Shown here piece by piece: positions 35,520-44,363 of a DNA stretch of 64,000 nt (its first letter is position 1; each line of letters starts with the position of its first letter). Origin of the DNA: Halodurantibacterium flavum (GTDB lineage Bacteria; Pseudomonadota; Alphaproteobacteria; Rhodobacterales; Rhodobacteraceae). The stretch lies in NCBI RefSeq assembly GCF_042681825.1, contig NZ_JBHUGH010000006.1, positions 124,001 through 188,000 of the forward strand, in the 5' to 3' direction. Below the pieces are notes generated by a model, which saw only the letters and a list, made by a program, of their open reading frames with translations, was not told where the DNA came from and did no database searches. The translations under genes and the position numbers were made by a program.

Positions 35520-35988
35520 GCTGTCTCCTGATGTGATGCCAAGGATCCGGGAGACTGGGGCACCTGGCCATCCCAGACCCTCGAATCCCGATCTCCACTA
35601 CATCATGCTATTCACAACTCAAAGAAGAAGATATTGCTGCGAAGTGTCACCAGGCGCACTGTGTTTTACCGGTGCCTTCCGGTAGGGCGAACCGGGCCTC
35701 TCGCCGAGTTATCGGTATGCTGACGCTGCGCGCCCTGCCTCAGTCGCGCTTGTGATTCCGAGCCGGTTTCGCCCTTCGGTTGAACGCTTGGGCGGCTGGT
35801 TGGGCCCCGGGCAAGCCACCCGGGCAATTTCTGCCGCAAGAAGCGCCAATTCGGGCAAAATTTGATCGCGGCCCGGGGCCGAACAGTCGGATGCCTCAAA
35901 ATCAGACAAGTGAGTTGCAACATCTTCAGGCATTCGCTTTAGTCAGTCCAACGCGGGCCATAACCGCGACCGAGAAGGGGAGACCGAC
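35520..35988. other. Non-coding stretch before the polyamine-type transporter
   Basis: About 470 bases. Open frames here are short, overlap antisense to one another and carry no domain. A few imperfect hairpins are seen but no terminator with a T run and no repeat of the tRNA-Val 3' end. The last part presumably holds the promoter of the transporter operon; none stands out. Confidence 0.45.
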
Positions 35989-37116
35989 GTGGCGCAGGAC
36001 GCAGCGCAGATCGAGGCGCAGATCGACCGGGGCGATGGGTTCGTCGTGTTTGATCATGTGCAGAAAAGCTATGATGGCGAAACGCTTGTCGTCAAAGACC
36101 TGAACCTGAGCATCGGCAAGGGCGAGTTCCTGACGATGCTGGGGCCGTCGGGGTCGGGCAAGACGACCTGCCTGATGATGCTTGCGGGATTCGAGACCGC
36201 GACCCATGGGGATATTCGGCTTGGCGGCCGGCCGATCAACCACATCCCGCCGCACAAGCGCGGCATCGGGATGGTGTTTCAGAACTACGCGCTTTTTCCG
36301 CACATGACGGTGGGGGAAAACCTCGCCTTTCCGCTGGAGGTGCGCGGGATTGGCAAGTCCGAGCGCGAGGCAAAGATCCTGCGCGCGCTCGACATGGTTC
36401 AGATGGGCGCCTTTGCCAATCGCCGTCCGGCGCAGCTTTCGGGCGGGCAGCAGCAGCGTATCGCACTGGCCCGTGCGCTGGTCTTCGAGCCCGAGCTGGT
36501 GCTTATGGACGAACCGCTCGGCGCGCTCGACAAGCAGTTGCGCGAACATATGCAGTTCGAGATCAAGCATCTGCACGAACGTCTGGGCGTCACGGTCGTC
36601 TATGTGACCCATGATCAGGGCGAGGCGCTGACCATGTCCGACCGGATCGCGGTTTTCAATGACGGGCGCATCCAGCAACTTGCCCCGCCCGAGACGCTTT
36701 ATGAACGGCCCGAAAATTCCTTCGTTGCGCAGTTCATCGGCGAGAACAACCGGCTGGAAGGCGTGGTCGAAACGCTCGACGGGGCCCGCTGCACCGTCCG
36801 GCTGGCCAATGGTGAGGTGATCGACGCCGCCCCGGTCAATGTCAGCCGTCCGGGCGAACGTACCGTGATCTCGATCCGGCCCGAGCGGGTCGAGTTCCAG
36901 CCCGCGCGCCTGCCGCCCGGCGCGCATACCATCCAGGCCGAGGTGCTGGAATTCGTCTATATGGGTGACATGTTCCGCACGCGCCTGCGGGTCGCGGGCA
37001 ACGACAATTTCGTGATCAAATGCCGCAACAGCGTGGGTCAGGCGAAGCTTTCGCCGGGGCAGACGCTCAACATCGGCTGGCTGGCCGAGGATTGCCGTGC
37101 CCTCGATGCGGCATAG
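35989..37116 (+). CDS. Spermidine/putrescine-type ABC transporter ATP-binding protein (PotA-like)
   Basis: A 375-residue ATPase with Walker A GPSGSGKTT, Q-loop VFQNYALFPHMTV, signature LSGGQQQRIALARAL, Walker B LVLMDEPLGALD and H-loop VTHDQGEAL. The C-terminal third is a TOBE domain (RPERVEFQPARL, FVYMGDMFRTRL), as in PotA/PotG. GTG start at 35989 has AAGGGGAGA upstream. It drives import together with the two permeases and binding protein that follow. The substrate is most likely a polyamine or similar small cation, inferred from family only. Confidence 0.92.
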   Translation: MAQDAAQIEAQIDRGDGFVVFDHVQKSYDGETLVVKDLNLSIGKGEFLTMLGPSGSGKTTCLMMLAGFETATHGDIRLGGRPINHIPPHKRGIGMVFQNYALFPHMTVGENLAFPLEVRGIGKSEREAKILRALDMVQMGAFANRRPAQLSGGQQQRIALARALVFEPELVLMDEPLGALDKQLREHMQFEIKHLHERLGVTVVYVTHDQGEALTMSDRIAVFNDGRIQQLAPPETLYERPENSFVAQFIGENNRLEGVVETLDGARCTVRLANGEVIDAAPVNVSRPGERTVISIRPERVEFQPARLPPGAHTIQAEVLEFVYMGDMFRTRLRVAGNDNFVIKCRNSVGQAKLSPGQTLNIGWLAEDCRALDAA

Positions 37117-37177
37117 GCCCGCGGCACAGACAAGGTGGCCGCGCCGTCAGGTGTGGCGGATGCGAGGGTGCCGCTGG

Positions 37178-37209
37178 TTGATGCGGCAGACAGAACAGCG
37201 CCGCATCAA
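37178..37209. repeat. Perfect 10-bp inverted repeat between ATPase and binding-protein genes
   Basis: TTGATGCGGC (37178-37187) and GCCGCATCAA (37200-37209) flank a 12-base spacer. No T run follows, so it is unlikely to be a terminator. It may stabilise or process the polycistronic message, raising yield of the binding protein, or be a protein-binding site. Confidence 0.6.
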
Positions 37210-37252
37210 GGCGGCAGCCGGGTAACAAGACCAAGTCCAACAGGAGAAGACC

Positions 37253-38332
37253 ATGAAGATCAGAGCATTGCTGGCAACGACAGCGATCATCGCGGGCGGC
37301 GCCGCCGCGGCGCAAGAGGTGACGGTGCTCGGCTGGGGCGGCGACTATACCCGCAGCCAGGTCGAGGCCTATCACAAGCCCTTCACCGAGGCGACGGGCA
37401 TCCGGGTAAACTCGGTCGATGCGGATAACCCGGCCACCCCGATCAAGGCCCAGGTCGAGGCCGGCAACGTCACCGTCGATGTGGCGGTAGTCGAATATGC
37501 CGACGCGGTGCGGCTCTGCGACGAGGGCCTGCTGGAGGTGATCGACATCTCGTTGCTGGAACCCGCGCCCGACGGCACCCCCGCCGAGGAGGATTTCCTG
37601 CCTGGCACCCTGACCGAATGCATGGTCGGCACGGATGTCTTCTCGACGATCTTCGCCTATGACGCGTCGCAGTTCCCGGACAATCCGCCGACCACCATCG
37701 CGGATTTCTTTGATACCGAGGCCTTCCCGGGCAAGCGCGGCGTGCGCCGCAACCCCAAGGCCACGCTGGAAATGGCGCTGATGGCCGATGGCGTTCCGGC
37801 CGCCGAGGTCTATGACCTGCTTGCGACCGACGAAGGGTTGGAGCGCGCCTTTGCCAAGCTCGACAGCATCAAGTCGGATATCGTCTGGTGGTCGGCCGGG
37901 GCGCAGCCGCCGCAGCTGCTCGCGGACGGCGAGGTGGTGATGTCCATCGCGTGGAACGGACGTATCTTCAACGCCGCCGTGGGCGAAGGCCGCCCGTTCG
38001 AGATCGTCTGGGACGGTCAGGTCTATGAGCCCGAAGGCCTCGTGATCCCCACCGGTGCCCCGAACATGGAAGAGGCGCTGCAATTCGTGGCCTTCGCCAC
38101 CAGCACCGAGCCGCTGGCCCGTGCCGCCGAATGGATCAGCTATGGCCCGACGCGCCAGTCCTCGGCGCCGCTGGTGGGTGTGTTCCAGGTCGATGGCGAG
38201 ACCGAGATGGCGCCGAACCTGCCCACCTCGCCGGAAAATATGACGAACGCGCTTGCCTCGTCCTATGAGTTCTGGGTGGACCGCGACACCGAACTGAACG
38301 AGCGGTTCAACGCATGGCTTCTGGCCAACTGA
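37253..38332 (+). CDS. Periplasmic substrate-binding protein of the polyamine-type ABC transporter
   Basis: A 359-residue protein with a signal peptide ending at AAAAQEV. The mature start VTVLGWGGDYTRSQVEAYHKPF is characteristic of the PotD/PotF-like extracellular solute-binding family, and QPPQLLADGEVVMSIAWNGR is another landmark. It would catch the substrate in the periplasm for the two permeases. ATG 37253 has AGGAGAA upstream. It is preceded by an intercistronic hairpin, and the first permease starts about 40 bases after its stop. Confidence 0.9.
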   Translation: MKIRALLATTAIIAGGAAAAQEVTVLGWGGDYTRSQVEAYHKPFTEATGIRVNSVDADNPATPIKAQVEAGNVTVDVAVVEYADAVRLCDEGLLEVIDISLLEPAPDGTPAEEDFLPGTLTECMVGTDVFSTIFAYDASQFPDNPPTTIADFFDTEAFPGKRGVRRNPKATLEMALMADGVPAAEVYDLLATDEGLERAFAKLDSIKSDIVWWSAGAQPPQLLADGEVVMSIAWNGRIFNAAVGEGRPFEIVWDGQVYEPEGLVIPTGAPNMEEALQFVAFATSTEPLARAAEWISYGPTRQSSAPLVGVFQVDGETEMAPNLPTSPENMTNALASSYEFWVDRDTELNERFNAWLLAN

Positions 38333-38374
38333 TCGCAGCCCCCCTTGCGCGTTTGCGCCGGGGGACCTGAAGCA

Positions 38375-39757
38375 ATGACCCGGGCGGGTGGTAAACGCCG
38401 TGCCCGGGAAATCACGACCGCGCCGGACCAGCGGCGCATGGAACTGGACCCGACCATGGCCGATGCGACGATGCCCACCCCCGCCGATCCCGCCGCGCGA
38501 TCCGGCCCTGGCCGGCGCGGGTCGGGCCTGACGACCGCCGACGGAACGCCGCTGAAGCTCGCGCTCGCGCGCTCAGCACGGCGCAGAAAGATGCGGGCGG
38601 CGGCGCTGGTGCTGCCGCTGGTGCTGTTCATCGTCGTGACCTTCCTGCTGCCGATCGGGCAGATGCTGTTTCGGTCGGTTCACAACACGCAATTCGCCGC
38701 GAACATGCCTGCACTTGTGCAATGGTTCGACGAAAACCCGCCCGGCACCGACCCGGATGAGGCCGCCTTTGCCGCCCTCGCGAGCGATCTTGCCAATGCG
38801 GCGGCGAACCGGACCGTGGGCTCTGCCGGCACCCGTATCAACTATGAGGTGCCGGGGACACGGTCGCTCTTTACCTCATCGGCGCGGAACGCCGCGGACC
38901 TCGAACCCCCTTATCGCGAGGCGCTGCTCGACCTGAACGCGGCCTGGGGCCGAGAGGATATCTGGGCCGCGATGCGCGGGGCCTCGGATGCCTATACCGC
39001 GAATTTCTACCTCGCTTCGGTCGACCGCAAGCGCGATCTCGACGGCAATATCGTGCAGGTCGATCCGCAGAGCCGGGTCTATGTACAGCTTTTCGTCCGG
39101 ACCTTCATCCTGTCGGCGGCGATCACGGTCCTTTGCCTGATGCTCGGATTTCCGGTCGCGCATCTTCTGGCGAGCTTGCCGCTGCGCACCTCGAATCTTC
39201 TGATGATCCTTGTCCTGCTGCCGTTCTGGACCTCGCTTCTGGTGCGCACGACAAGCTGGATCGTGCTGTTGCAGGGGCAGGGGGTGGTCAACAACGTCCT
39301 TGTGGCGCTGGGGATCATATCGGATTCGGGACGGCTTTCGCTCATGTACAACCAGGCGGGCACGATCATCGCGATGACGCATGTGTTGCTGCCGTTCATG
39401 ATCCTGCCGCTTTACTCGGTGATGAAGACCATCCCGCCCAGCTATGCCCGCGCGGCGCAGTCGCTTGGGGCGACCAGCTGGACGACCTTCCGCCGCATCT
39501 ACCTGCCGCAGACGGTGCCGGGGATCGGGGCGGGCTGTATCCTCGTCTTCATCCTCGCCATCGGCTATTACATCACGCCGGCGCTGGTCGGGGGTGCCAC
39601 GGGGCAGCTCATCTCCAACCAGATCGCGTTCCACATGCAGAACTCGCTCAACTGGTCGCTGGCGGCGGCGCTGGCCGCGATCCTGCTGGGCGCGGTCCTG
39701 CTGCTTTACTGGCTTTACGACCGGCTGGTCGGCATCGACAACATGAAACTGGGATAA
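38375..39757 (+). CDS. ABC transporter permease, PotB/PotH-like, with enlarged first periplasmic loop
   Basis: A permease of about 460 residues, longer than the usual 280-320. An N-terminal cytoplasmic stretch of some 75 basic or polar residues precedes the first helix (AALVLPLVLFIVVTFLLP). About 140 residues then form a periplasmic insert (from FRSVHNTQF to RVYVQLFVRT) before five more helices. The ABC docking loop is AAQSLGATSWTTFRRIYLPQT. Start: ATG 38375 follows GGGGGA at 38360-38365; in-frame ATGs at 38438 and 38456 are alternatives. It pairs with the next permease to form the channel. Confidence 0.88.
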   Translation: MTRAGGKRRAREITTAPDQRRMELDPTMADATMPTPADPAARSGPGRRGSGLTTADGTPLKLALARSARRRKMRAAALVLPLVLFIVVTFLLPIGQMLFRSVHNTQFAANMPALVQWFDENPPGTDPDEAAFAALASDLANAAANRTVGSAGTRINYEVPGTRSLFTSSARNAADLEPPYREALLDLNAAWGREDIWAAMRGASDAYTANFYLASVDRKRDLDGNIVQVDPQSRVYVQLFVRTFILSAAITVLCLMLGFPVAHLLASLPLRTSNLLMILVLLPFWTSLLVRTTSWIVLLQGQGVVNNVLVALGIISDSGRLSLMYNQAGTIIAMTHVLLPFMILPLYSVMKTIPPSYARAAQSLGATSWTTFRRIYLPQTVPGIGAGCILVFILAIGYYITPALVGGATGQLISNQIAFHMQNSLNWSLAAALAAILLGAVLLLYWLYDRLVGIDNMKLG

Positions 39758-39760
39758 GCC

Positions 39761-40672
39761 ATGGCCCTGCCCATCTACGCATCGCCGCTCGAACGCATCT
39801 GGCACTGGACCTATCGCATCCTCTGCGCGCTGATCTTCCTGTTCCTGATCGCGCCGATCCTTGTGATCATCCCGCTTTCCTTCAACGTGGAGCCCTATTT
39901 CACCTTTACGGCGCGGATGCTCGCGCTCGACCCCGAGGGGTATTCGCTGCGATGGTATGACCGGCTGCTGACCTTCGGGATGCAGAACCCGAATGCGCCG
40001 CGCGACGCAGCCTGGTGGGCGGATGTCTGGCGCAACGCGACCTGGGTGAACGCGGCCAAGAACTCCCTGATCATCGGCTTCTTCTCGACGCTGCTGGCGA
40101 CGGTGCTGGGAACGGTTGCCGCGCTGGGGCTGGCGCGGCCTGAAATGCCCTGGCGCAAGCCGATCATGGCGATCCTCATTTCGCCGATGATCGTGCCGAT
40201 TATCATCACGGCGACGGGGCTCTTCTTTTTCTACTCGGCCACCGGGCTTGCGGGGACCTATGCGGGCATCATCCTGGCCCATGCGACCCTGGGCATCCCC
40301 TTTGTCATCATCACCGTGACCGCGACGCTGATGGGGTTCGACCATTCGCTGTTGCGGGCGGCTGCGAGCCTTGGGGCAGGGCCGGTGCGCGCCTTCTTCA
40401 AGGTCCAGCTTCCGCTGATCACGCCGGGGGTGGTTTCCGGCGCGCTCTTTGCCTTCGTTACCTCGTTCGACGAGGTTATCGTGGTGCTGTTCGTCGCCGC
40501 CCATGACCAGCAGACGATTCCGCGCCAGATGTGGAACGGGATCCGCGAACAGATCAGCCCGTCGATCCTTGCGGTGGCGACGATCCTTGTGGTGATCTCG
40601 GTCGCGCTTCTGGCGACGGTCGAGTTGCTGCGCCGCCGGTCCGAGCGGCTGCGCGGGGTAACGCCGGCCTGA
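39761..40672 (+). CDS. ABC transporter permease, PotC/PotI-like
   Basis: A 303-residue permease with six hydrophobic segments and the docking motif AAASLGAGPVRAFFKVQLPLI. The conserved region SFDEVIVVLFVA is typical of PotC-type subunits. It begins three bases after the preceding stop and is last in the operon. The stop lies 15 bases from a convergent transporter gene with no hairpin between. Confidence 0.92.
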   Translation: MALPIYASPLERIWHWTYRILCALIFLFLIAPILVIIPLSFNVEPYFTFTARMLALDPEGYSLRWYDRLLTFGMQNPNAPRDAAWWADVWRNATWVNAAKNSLIIGFFSTLLATVLGTVAALGLARPEMPWRKPIMAILISPMIVPIIITATGLFFFYSATGLAGTYAGIILAHATLGIPFVIITVTATLMGFDHSLLRAAASLGAGPVRAFFKVQLPLITPGVVSGALFAFVTSFDEVIVVLFVAAHDQQTIPRQMWNGIREQISPSILAVATILVVISVALLATVELLRRRSERLRGVTPA

Positions 40673-40687
40673 GGCCCGCGTTACTGC

Positions 40688-41617
40688 TCAGCCCAGAATG
40701 GCGATCCAGCCCCAGGCGGTCAGGATCGTCCCCGCCGTCCCCAAAAGCACGGCCGAAGCTGCGACGCGCCGGGCGGCCCCATACATGTTGGCAAAGACAT
40801 AGGCGTTGACCCCGGGTGCCATGGCCGCTGTCAGCACCGCCGCCCGCAACGCCCCCCGGTCAAGGCCCAGCCAGTTGCCCATCAGCCAGACGATCGTCGG
40901 ATGCAGGATCAGCGAGACCGAGACGATGAAGAGGATCGCGCGCAGGTCGCCTTCGGGTCGGTAGCGATAAAGCACGCCGCCCAGTCCAAAGAGCGCGGCC
41001 GGCAGCGCCGCCTGCGTCATCAGCCCCAGCGCGTCCCACATCACGCCGGGCAGCGGGATGCCGCCAAGGTTGACGACAAAGCCAAGGGCGATCGCGATCA
41101 CCAGCGCATTCGAGAACATCGCCCGCAACACCCGGGGCACCAGGCCGCGGACGGACCCGCCGCGGTTACGCGCGATCTCCATCGCAGTGATGCCGATCGC
41201 ATAGCAAAAGGGTGAATGAACCGCGATGATGGCAAAGTTCACCGCAAGCGCATCGGTCCCGTAGGCACGTTCGGCAATCGGGATGCCGAGGAGGAGCGAG
41301 TTGGAAAAGAGCCCGCAAAACCCGATGGCGACGGCATCCTCCCAGCTGCGGCCAAAGAAGAACCGCGCCCCCAAAAGCCCCGTGATGAACCCGATCAGCG
41401 CGCCGGAATAAAAGCTCGTCAGCAGCTTCCAGTCGAAATTCTGGCTGAGGTCGAGTTGCGAGATGCCGGTAAACAGCAGGCAGGGGATCGCGAAGTTCTG
41501 GGTAAAGCGGACCAGCCCGTCCACCGCCGCATCGCTGAAAAGCTTGCGCCAGACCGCGACGTAACCGAAACCGATGACCAGAAAGACAGGCAGGATGATC
41601 TGGATCAGCGCCTGCAT
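40688..41617 (-). CDS. AEC-family (auxin efflux carrier-like) transporter
   Basis: A 309-residue membrane protein with about ten hydrophobic segments in the AEC pattern: an opening QIILPVFLVIGFGYVAVWRK, the NFAIPCLLFTGIS helix break and a late APGVNAYVFANMYG. Such carriers move organic acids or similar small molecules; the substrate is unknown. It starts one base before the stop of the MBL gene upstream and may be the last member of that minus-strand operon. Confidence 0.88.
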   Translation of the reverse strand: MQALIQIILPVFLVIGFGYVAVWRKLFSDAAVDGLVRFTQNFAIPCLLFTGISQLDLSQNFDWKLLTSFYSGALIGFITGLLGARFFFGRSWEDAVAIGFCGLFSNSLLLGIPIAERAYGTDALAVNFAIIAVHSPFCYAIGITAMEIARNRGGSVRGLVPRVLRAMFSNALVIAIALGFVVNLGGIPLPGVMWDALGLMTQAALPAALFGLGGVLYRYRPEGDLRAILFIVSVSLILHPTIVWLMGNWLGLDRGALRAAVLTAAMAPGVNAYVFANMYGAARRVAASAVLLGTAGTILTAWGWIAILG

Positions 41618-41618
41618 G

Positions 41619-42419
41619 TCAGAGATCGAAGCTCAGCGTCAGTCCGTCATGGGCGGGCGAGACGTGATCGGGCGTCTCGGCGGCCACGGTGGCGTAGTCG
41701 AGGTCGATATGCATGTTGGTCAGCACCGCCCTCCGGGGGCGCGCCCGGGCGATCCAGTCCAGCGTAAGGTCCAGATGCGCGTGGGTCGGGTGCGGTTTGC
41801 GGCGCAGCGCATCGACGATCCAGCAGTCCAGGCCGTTCAGCAGGGGCCAGCTCGCCTCGGGGATGGTGACGGCATCGGGCAGATAGGCGACCGGCCCGAT
41901 CCGGAACCCCAGCGCCTGAACCGATCCGTGCCCGGCCTCGAAGGGCTGGAAGGTGATTTCGCCCCCCGCGCCTGACACGGCAAAGGGGCCGTCGATCGTG
42001 TTGAGGTCCAGAATGGGCGGGTAGGGCGAATGGGCCGGCTGCACAAAGGCATAGCCGAACCGCGACAAGAGCGAATCCTGCGTGCGCCCGTCCGCCCAGA
42101 CCGCAAGCCGCCGTTCCATGTTGAAAACGATCTGGCGCAGGTCGTCGATGCCGTGGACATGATCGGCATGGGCGTGGGTATAGACCACGCCGTCAAGTTC
42201 GCCGACCCCCGCATCGAGCAGTTGCGCCCGCATGTCGGGCGAGGTGTCGATCAGCACGCGGGTCGCGGCGCCATTCTCCTCTCGCGTCACAAGGATCGAG
42301 CAGCGCCGGCGGTGGTTGCGCGGATCGTTCGGATCGCAATCGCCCCAATGGCCGCCAAGCCGGGGCACCCCGCCCGACGATCCGCAGCCCAGGATGGTGA
42401 CAGAGAGCCGCGCGGTCAT
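41619..42419 (-). CDS. Metallo-beta-lactamase-fold hydrolase, PhnP/RNase Z-like
   Basis: A 266-residue protein with metal site HAHADHVHGIDD and the opening ILGCGSSGGVPRLGG of the PhnP-like group, then FEAGHGSV and THAHLDL as further ligands. Related PhnP is a cyclic phosphodiesterase, but in alphaproteobacteria this gene follows tatD and its substrate is not known. The start overlaps the tatD stop by four bases, so the two are translationally coupled. Confidence 0.9.
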   Translation of the reverse strand: MTARLSVTILGCGSSGGVPRLGGHWGDCDPNDPRNHRRRCSILVTREENGAATRVLIDTSPDMRAQLLDAGVGELDGVVYTHAHADHVHGIDDLRQIVFNMERRLAVWADGRTQDSLLSRFGYAFVQPAHSPYPPILDLNTIDGPFAVSGAGGEITFQPFEAGHGSVQALGFRIGPVAYLPDAVTIPEASWPLLNGLDCWIVDALRRKPHPTHAHLDLTLDWIARARPRRAVLTNMHIDLDYATVAAETPDHVSPAHDGLTLSFDL

Positions 42420-43222
42420 TCCGGCCGCCAGGCTGCGGCCTTGGCAAAAAGCCGGTCGAAATTCGCCGAGGTCGCGCGGGCAAAGGCGTCATAGTCGATA
42501 CCGAATACCTCTGCGCCGGTGCGGGCGGTAAAGGCGGTGTAGGCCGGCTCGTTCCGTTTGCCCCGATGCGGCGGCGGCGCCAGATAGGGGGCGTCGGTCT
42601 CCAGAAGGATACGGTCGAGCGGCGCCGAGGCAAAGATCGCGCGCAGGTCGGATGAGCGGGGAAAGGCCGCGATCCCCGACATCGACAGGTAAAAGCCCAG
42701 CGAAAGGGCAGTCTCGGCCAGCGCCGCACCCGAGGAAAAGCAGTGCATCACGCAGGAATAGGCGCCCGCCGCATGTTCCTCGGACAGGATGCGCGCCATG
42801 TCGTCGTCGGCGTCGCGGGCATGGATGATCAGCGGCAGGCCGGTCCGGCGCGCGGCCTCGATATGGATGCGCAGGCTCTCTTGCTGAATGGCCTTCGACT
42901 CCGCCGTGTAATGGTAGTCGAGCCCCGTCTCGCCAATGCCGACCATCTTGGGGTGGTGGGTCAGGGCGACCAGATCCTCGACGCGCGCAAGCGGGTCTTC
43001 GGCCGCGCGCATCGGATGCGTGCCTGCGGCGTAGAACACCGGGTCATGCGCCTCGGCGATGGCGCGGACCTCCGGTTCGCGCGGCAGGCTGGTGCAGATC
43101 GTTACCATCCGCGTGACGCCCGCCGTGTTGGCACGGGCGAGAATCTCTGGCAGGTCGGCGATCAGTTCGGGGAAATCGAGATGGCAGTGACTGTCGACGA
43201 TTTCGGCTCTGCTTGACGTCAT
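42416..43222 (-). CDS. TatD-family metal-dependent hydrolase/deoxyribonuclease
   Basis: A 268-residue TIM-barrel enzyme. Metal ligands are visible in order: VDSHCHLDFP, GIGETGLDYHY, HARDADDD, MHCFSSG and ETDAPYL. TatD proteins act as 3'-5' exonucleases on DNA or RNA in quality control. It sits between holB and the MBL gene; many alphaproteobacteria have metG between holB and tatD, but only 28 bases separate them here. Confidence 0.93.
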   Translation of the reverse strand: MTSSRAEIVDSHCHLDFPELIADLPEILARANTAGVTRMVTICTSLPREPEVRAIAEAHDPVFYAAGTHPMRAAEDPLARVEDLVALTHHPKMVGIGETGLDYHYTAESKAIQQESLRIHIEAARRTGLPLIIHARDADDDMARILSEEHAAGAYSCVMHCFSSGAALAETALSLGFYLSMSGIAAFPRSSDLRAIFASAPLDRILLETDAPYLAPPPHRGKRNEPAYTAFTARTGAEVFGIDYDAFARATSANFDRLFAKAAAWRPE

Positions 43223-43250
43223 CCGCGGCCCTTTGGTCTGGCGCAGCGGG

Positions 43251-44363
43251 TCAGGCCCCGACCTGCGCAGGGGCGGTCACGCGGGCCGCCGTTTCATCCA
43301 CTTTCAGGACCATATCCAGCAGAAGCGCGGCAGGGTCAAGGTTCACCGATCTGCCATGCCGCGCCCGTGCCCCGAGCGCCTGATGCAGGTCCGCCCAGAC
43401 GCGTCCCGCCGCAGGATCGGGCGCCAGACGCGCCAGAAGGGTTGCCTCGCCCGGGGCGGCCTCGGTCCGGGGCGGGCCCATGACGCCGGTTCGGGCCAGA
43501 CGCGACAGGAACAGGTCAAACAGCGTCAGCATCAGGTCGAGTTGCGGTTCGGCGCCCCTGCCTGCGGCAGTTTCGGCCAGCCGAAGTGCCCGTGGCCGGT
43601 CCAGCCGCGGCAGCGTCGCGAAAAGCGCGATCAGGGCGCGGTAAGTGGCAAGCCCGTCAAGCTGCGTCAGGCGGATCGCCTCGCCCACCGACCCGTCGGC
43701 AAGCTCGGCGAGCGCGGCCATGTCGTCCGTTTCCGCACCGGCCGCCCCAAGCGCCGCCGCCATCTCGGGCGGGTGCAACCGCGTCAGCCGCAGTTCCCGG
43801 CACCGCGACCGGATCGTCGGCAAGAGGCGCGAGGGCTGATGGCTGACCAGCAACATGGTGACGCCTGCGGGCGGTTCCTCCAGCGCCTTGAGAAGGGCAT
43901 TGGCGGCGTTGACGTTCATCTCGTCCGCGGTATCCACGATGACGACCCGGCGCCCGCCCTCGGTCGCCGAAAGGTTGAAGAACCCCTTGAGCCGGCGCAC
44001 CTCATCCACCGTGATGACGGTCTTCAGCCGCTTTTTATCCGCGTCCCAGGCCCGGCGGAGCAGGAAGAGCCCCGGTTCGGACTGTGCCAGCAGGCGCCGC
44101 GCGACCGGATGGTCCGGCGGCACGTCGAGGCTCTCACCCGACGAACCGGCCAGCAGGGCGCGCGCGATCCGCCAGGCGAGCGTCGCCTTGCCCACCCCGC
44201 GCGGACCCGTCAGCAGCCAGCCGTGGTGCAGCCGGCCCTGCCGCAGCGCATCAAGGAACCGCGCCTCGGCGGCATCCTGGCCCAGAAGGGCGGTCGTTTC
44301 ACGCGGATGGGGGGCGCCTTCGATCCGGTCGGGTTCGGGCAGGGGGGCATCCGCCCCGCTCAT
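43251..44363 (-). CDS. holB: DNA polymerase III delta' subunit
   Basis: A 370-residue clamp-loader subunit of the AAA+ fold with GPRGVGKATL (about 53-62), the TADEMNVNAANALLKALEEPP segment family signature and RSRCRELRL. It loads the sliding clamp as part of the replicase. The lysine-bearing P-loop is retained although delta' is often inactive as an ATPase. Its start overlaps the tmk stop by four bases, the common tmk-holB arrangement. Confidence 0.93.
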   Translation of the reverse strand: MSGADAPLPEPDRIEGAPHPRETTALLGQDAAEARFLDALRQGRLHHGWLLTGPRGVGKATLAWRIARALLAGSSGESLDVPPDHPVARRLLAQSEPGLFLLRRAWDADKKRLKTVITVDEVRRLKGFFNLSATEGGRRVVIVDTADEMNVNAANALLKALEEPPAGVTMLLVSHQPSRLLPTIRSRCRELRLTRLHPPEMAAALGAAGAETDDMAALAELADGSVGEAIRLTQLDGLATYRALIALFATLPRLDRPRALRLAETAAGRGAEPQLDLMLTLFDLFLSRLARTGVMGPPRTEAAPGEATLLARLAPDPAAGRVWADLHQALGARARHGRSVNLDPAALLLDMVLKVDETAARVTAPAQVGA

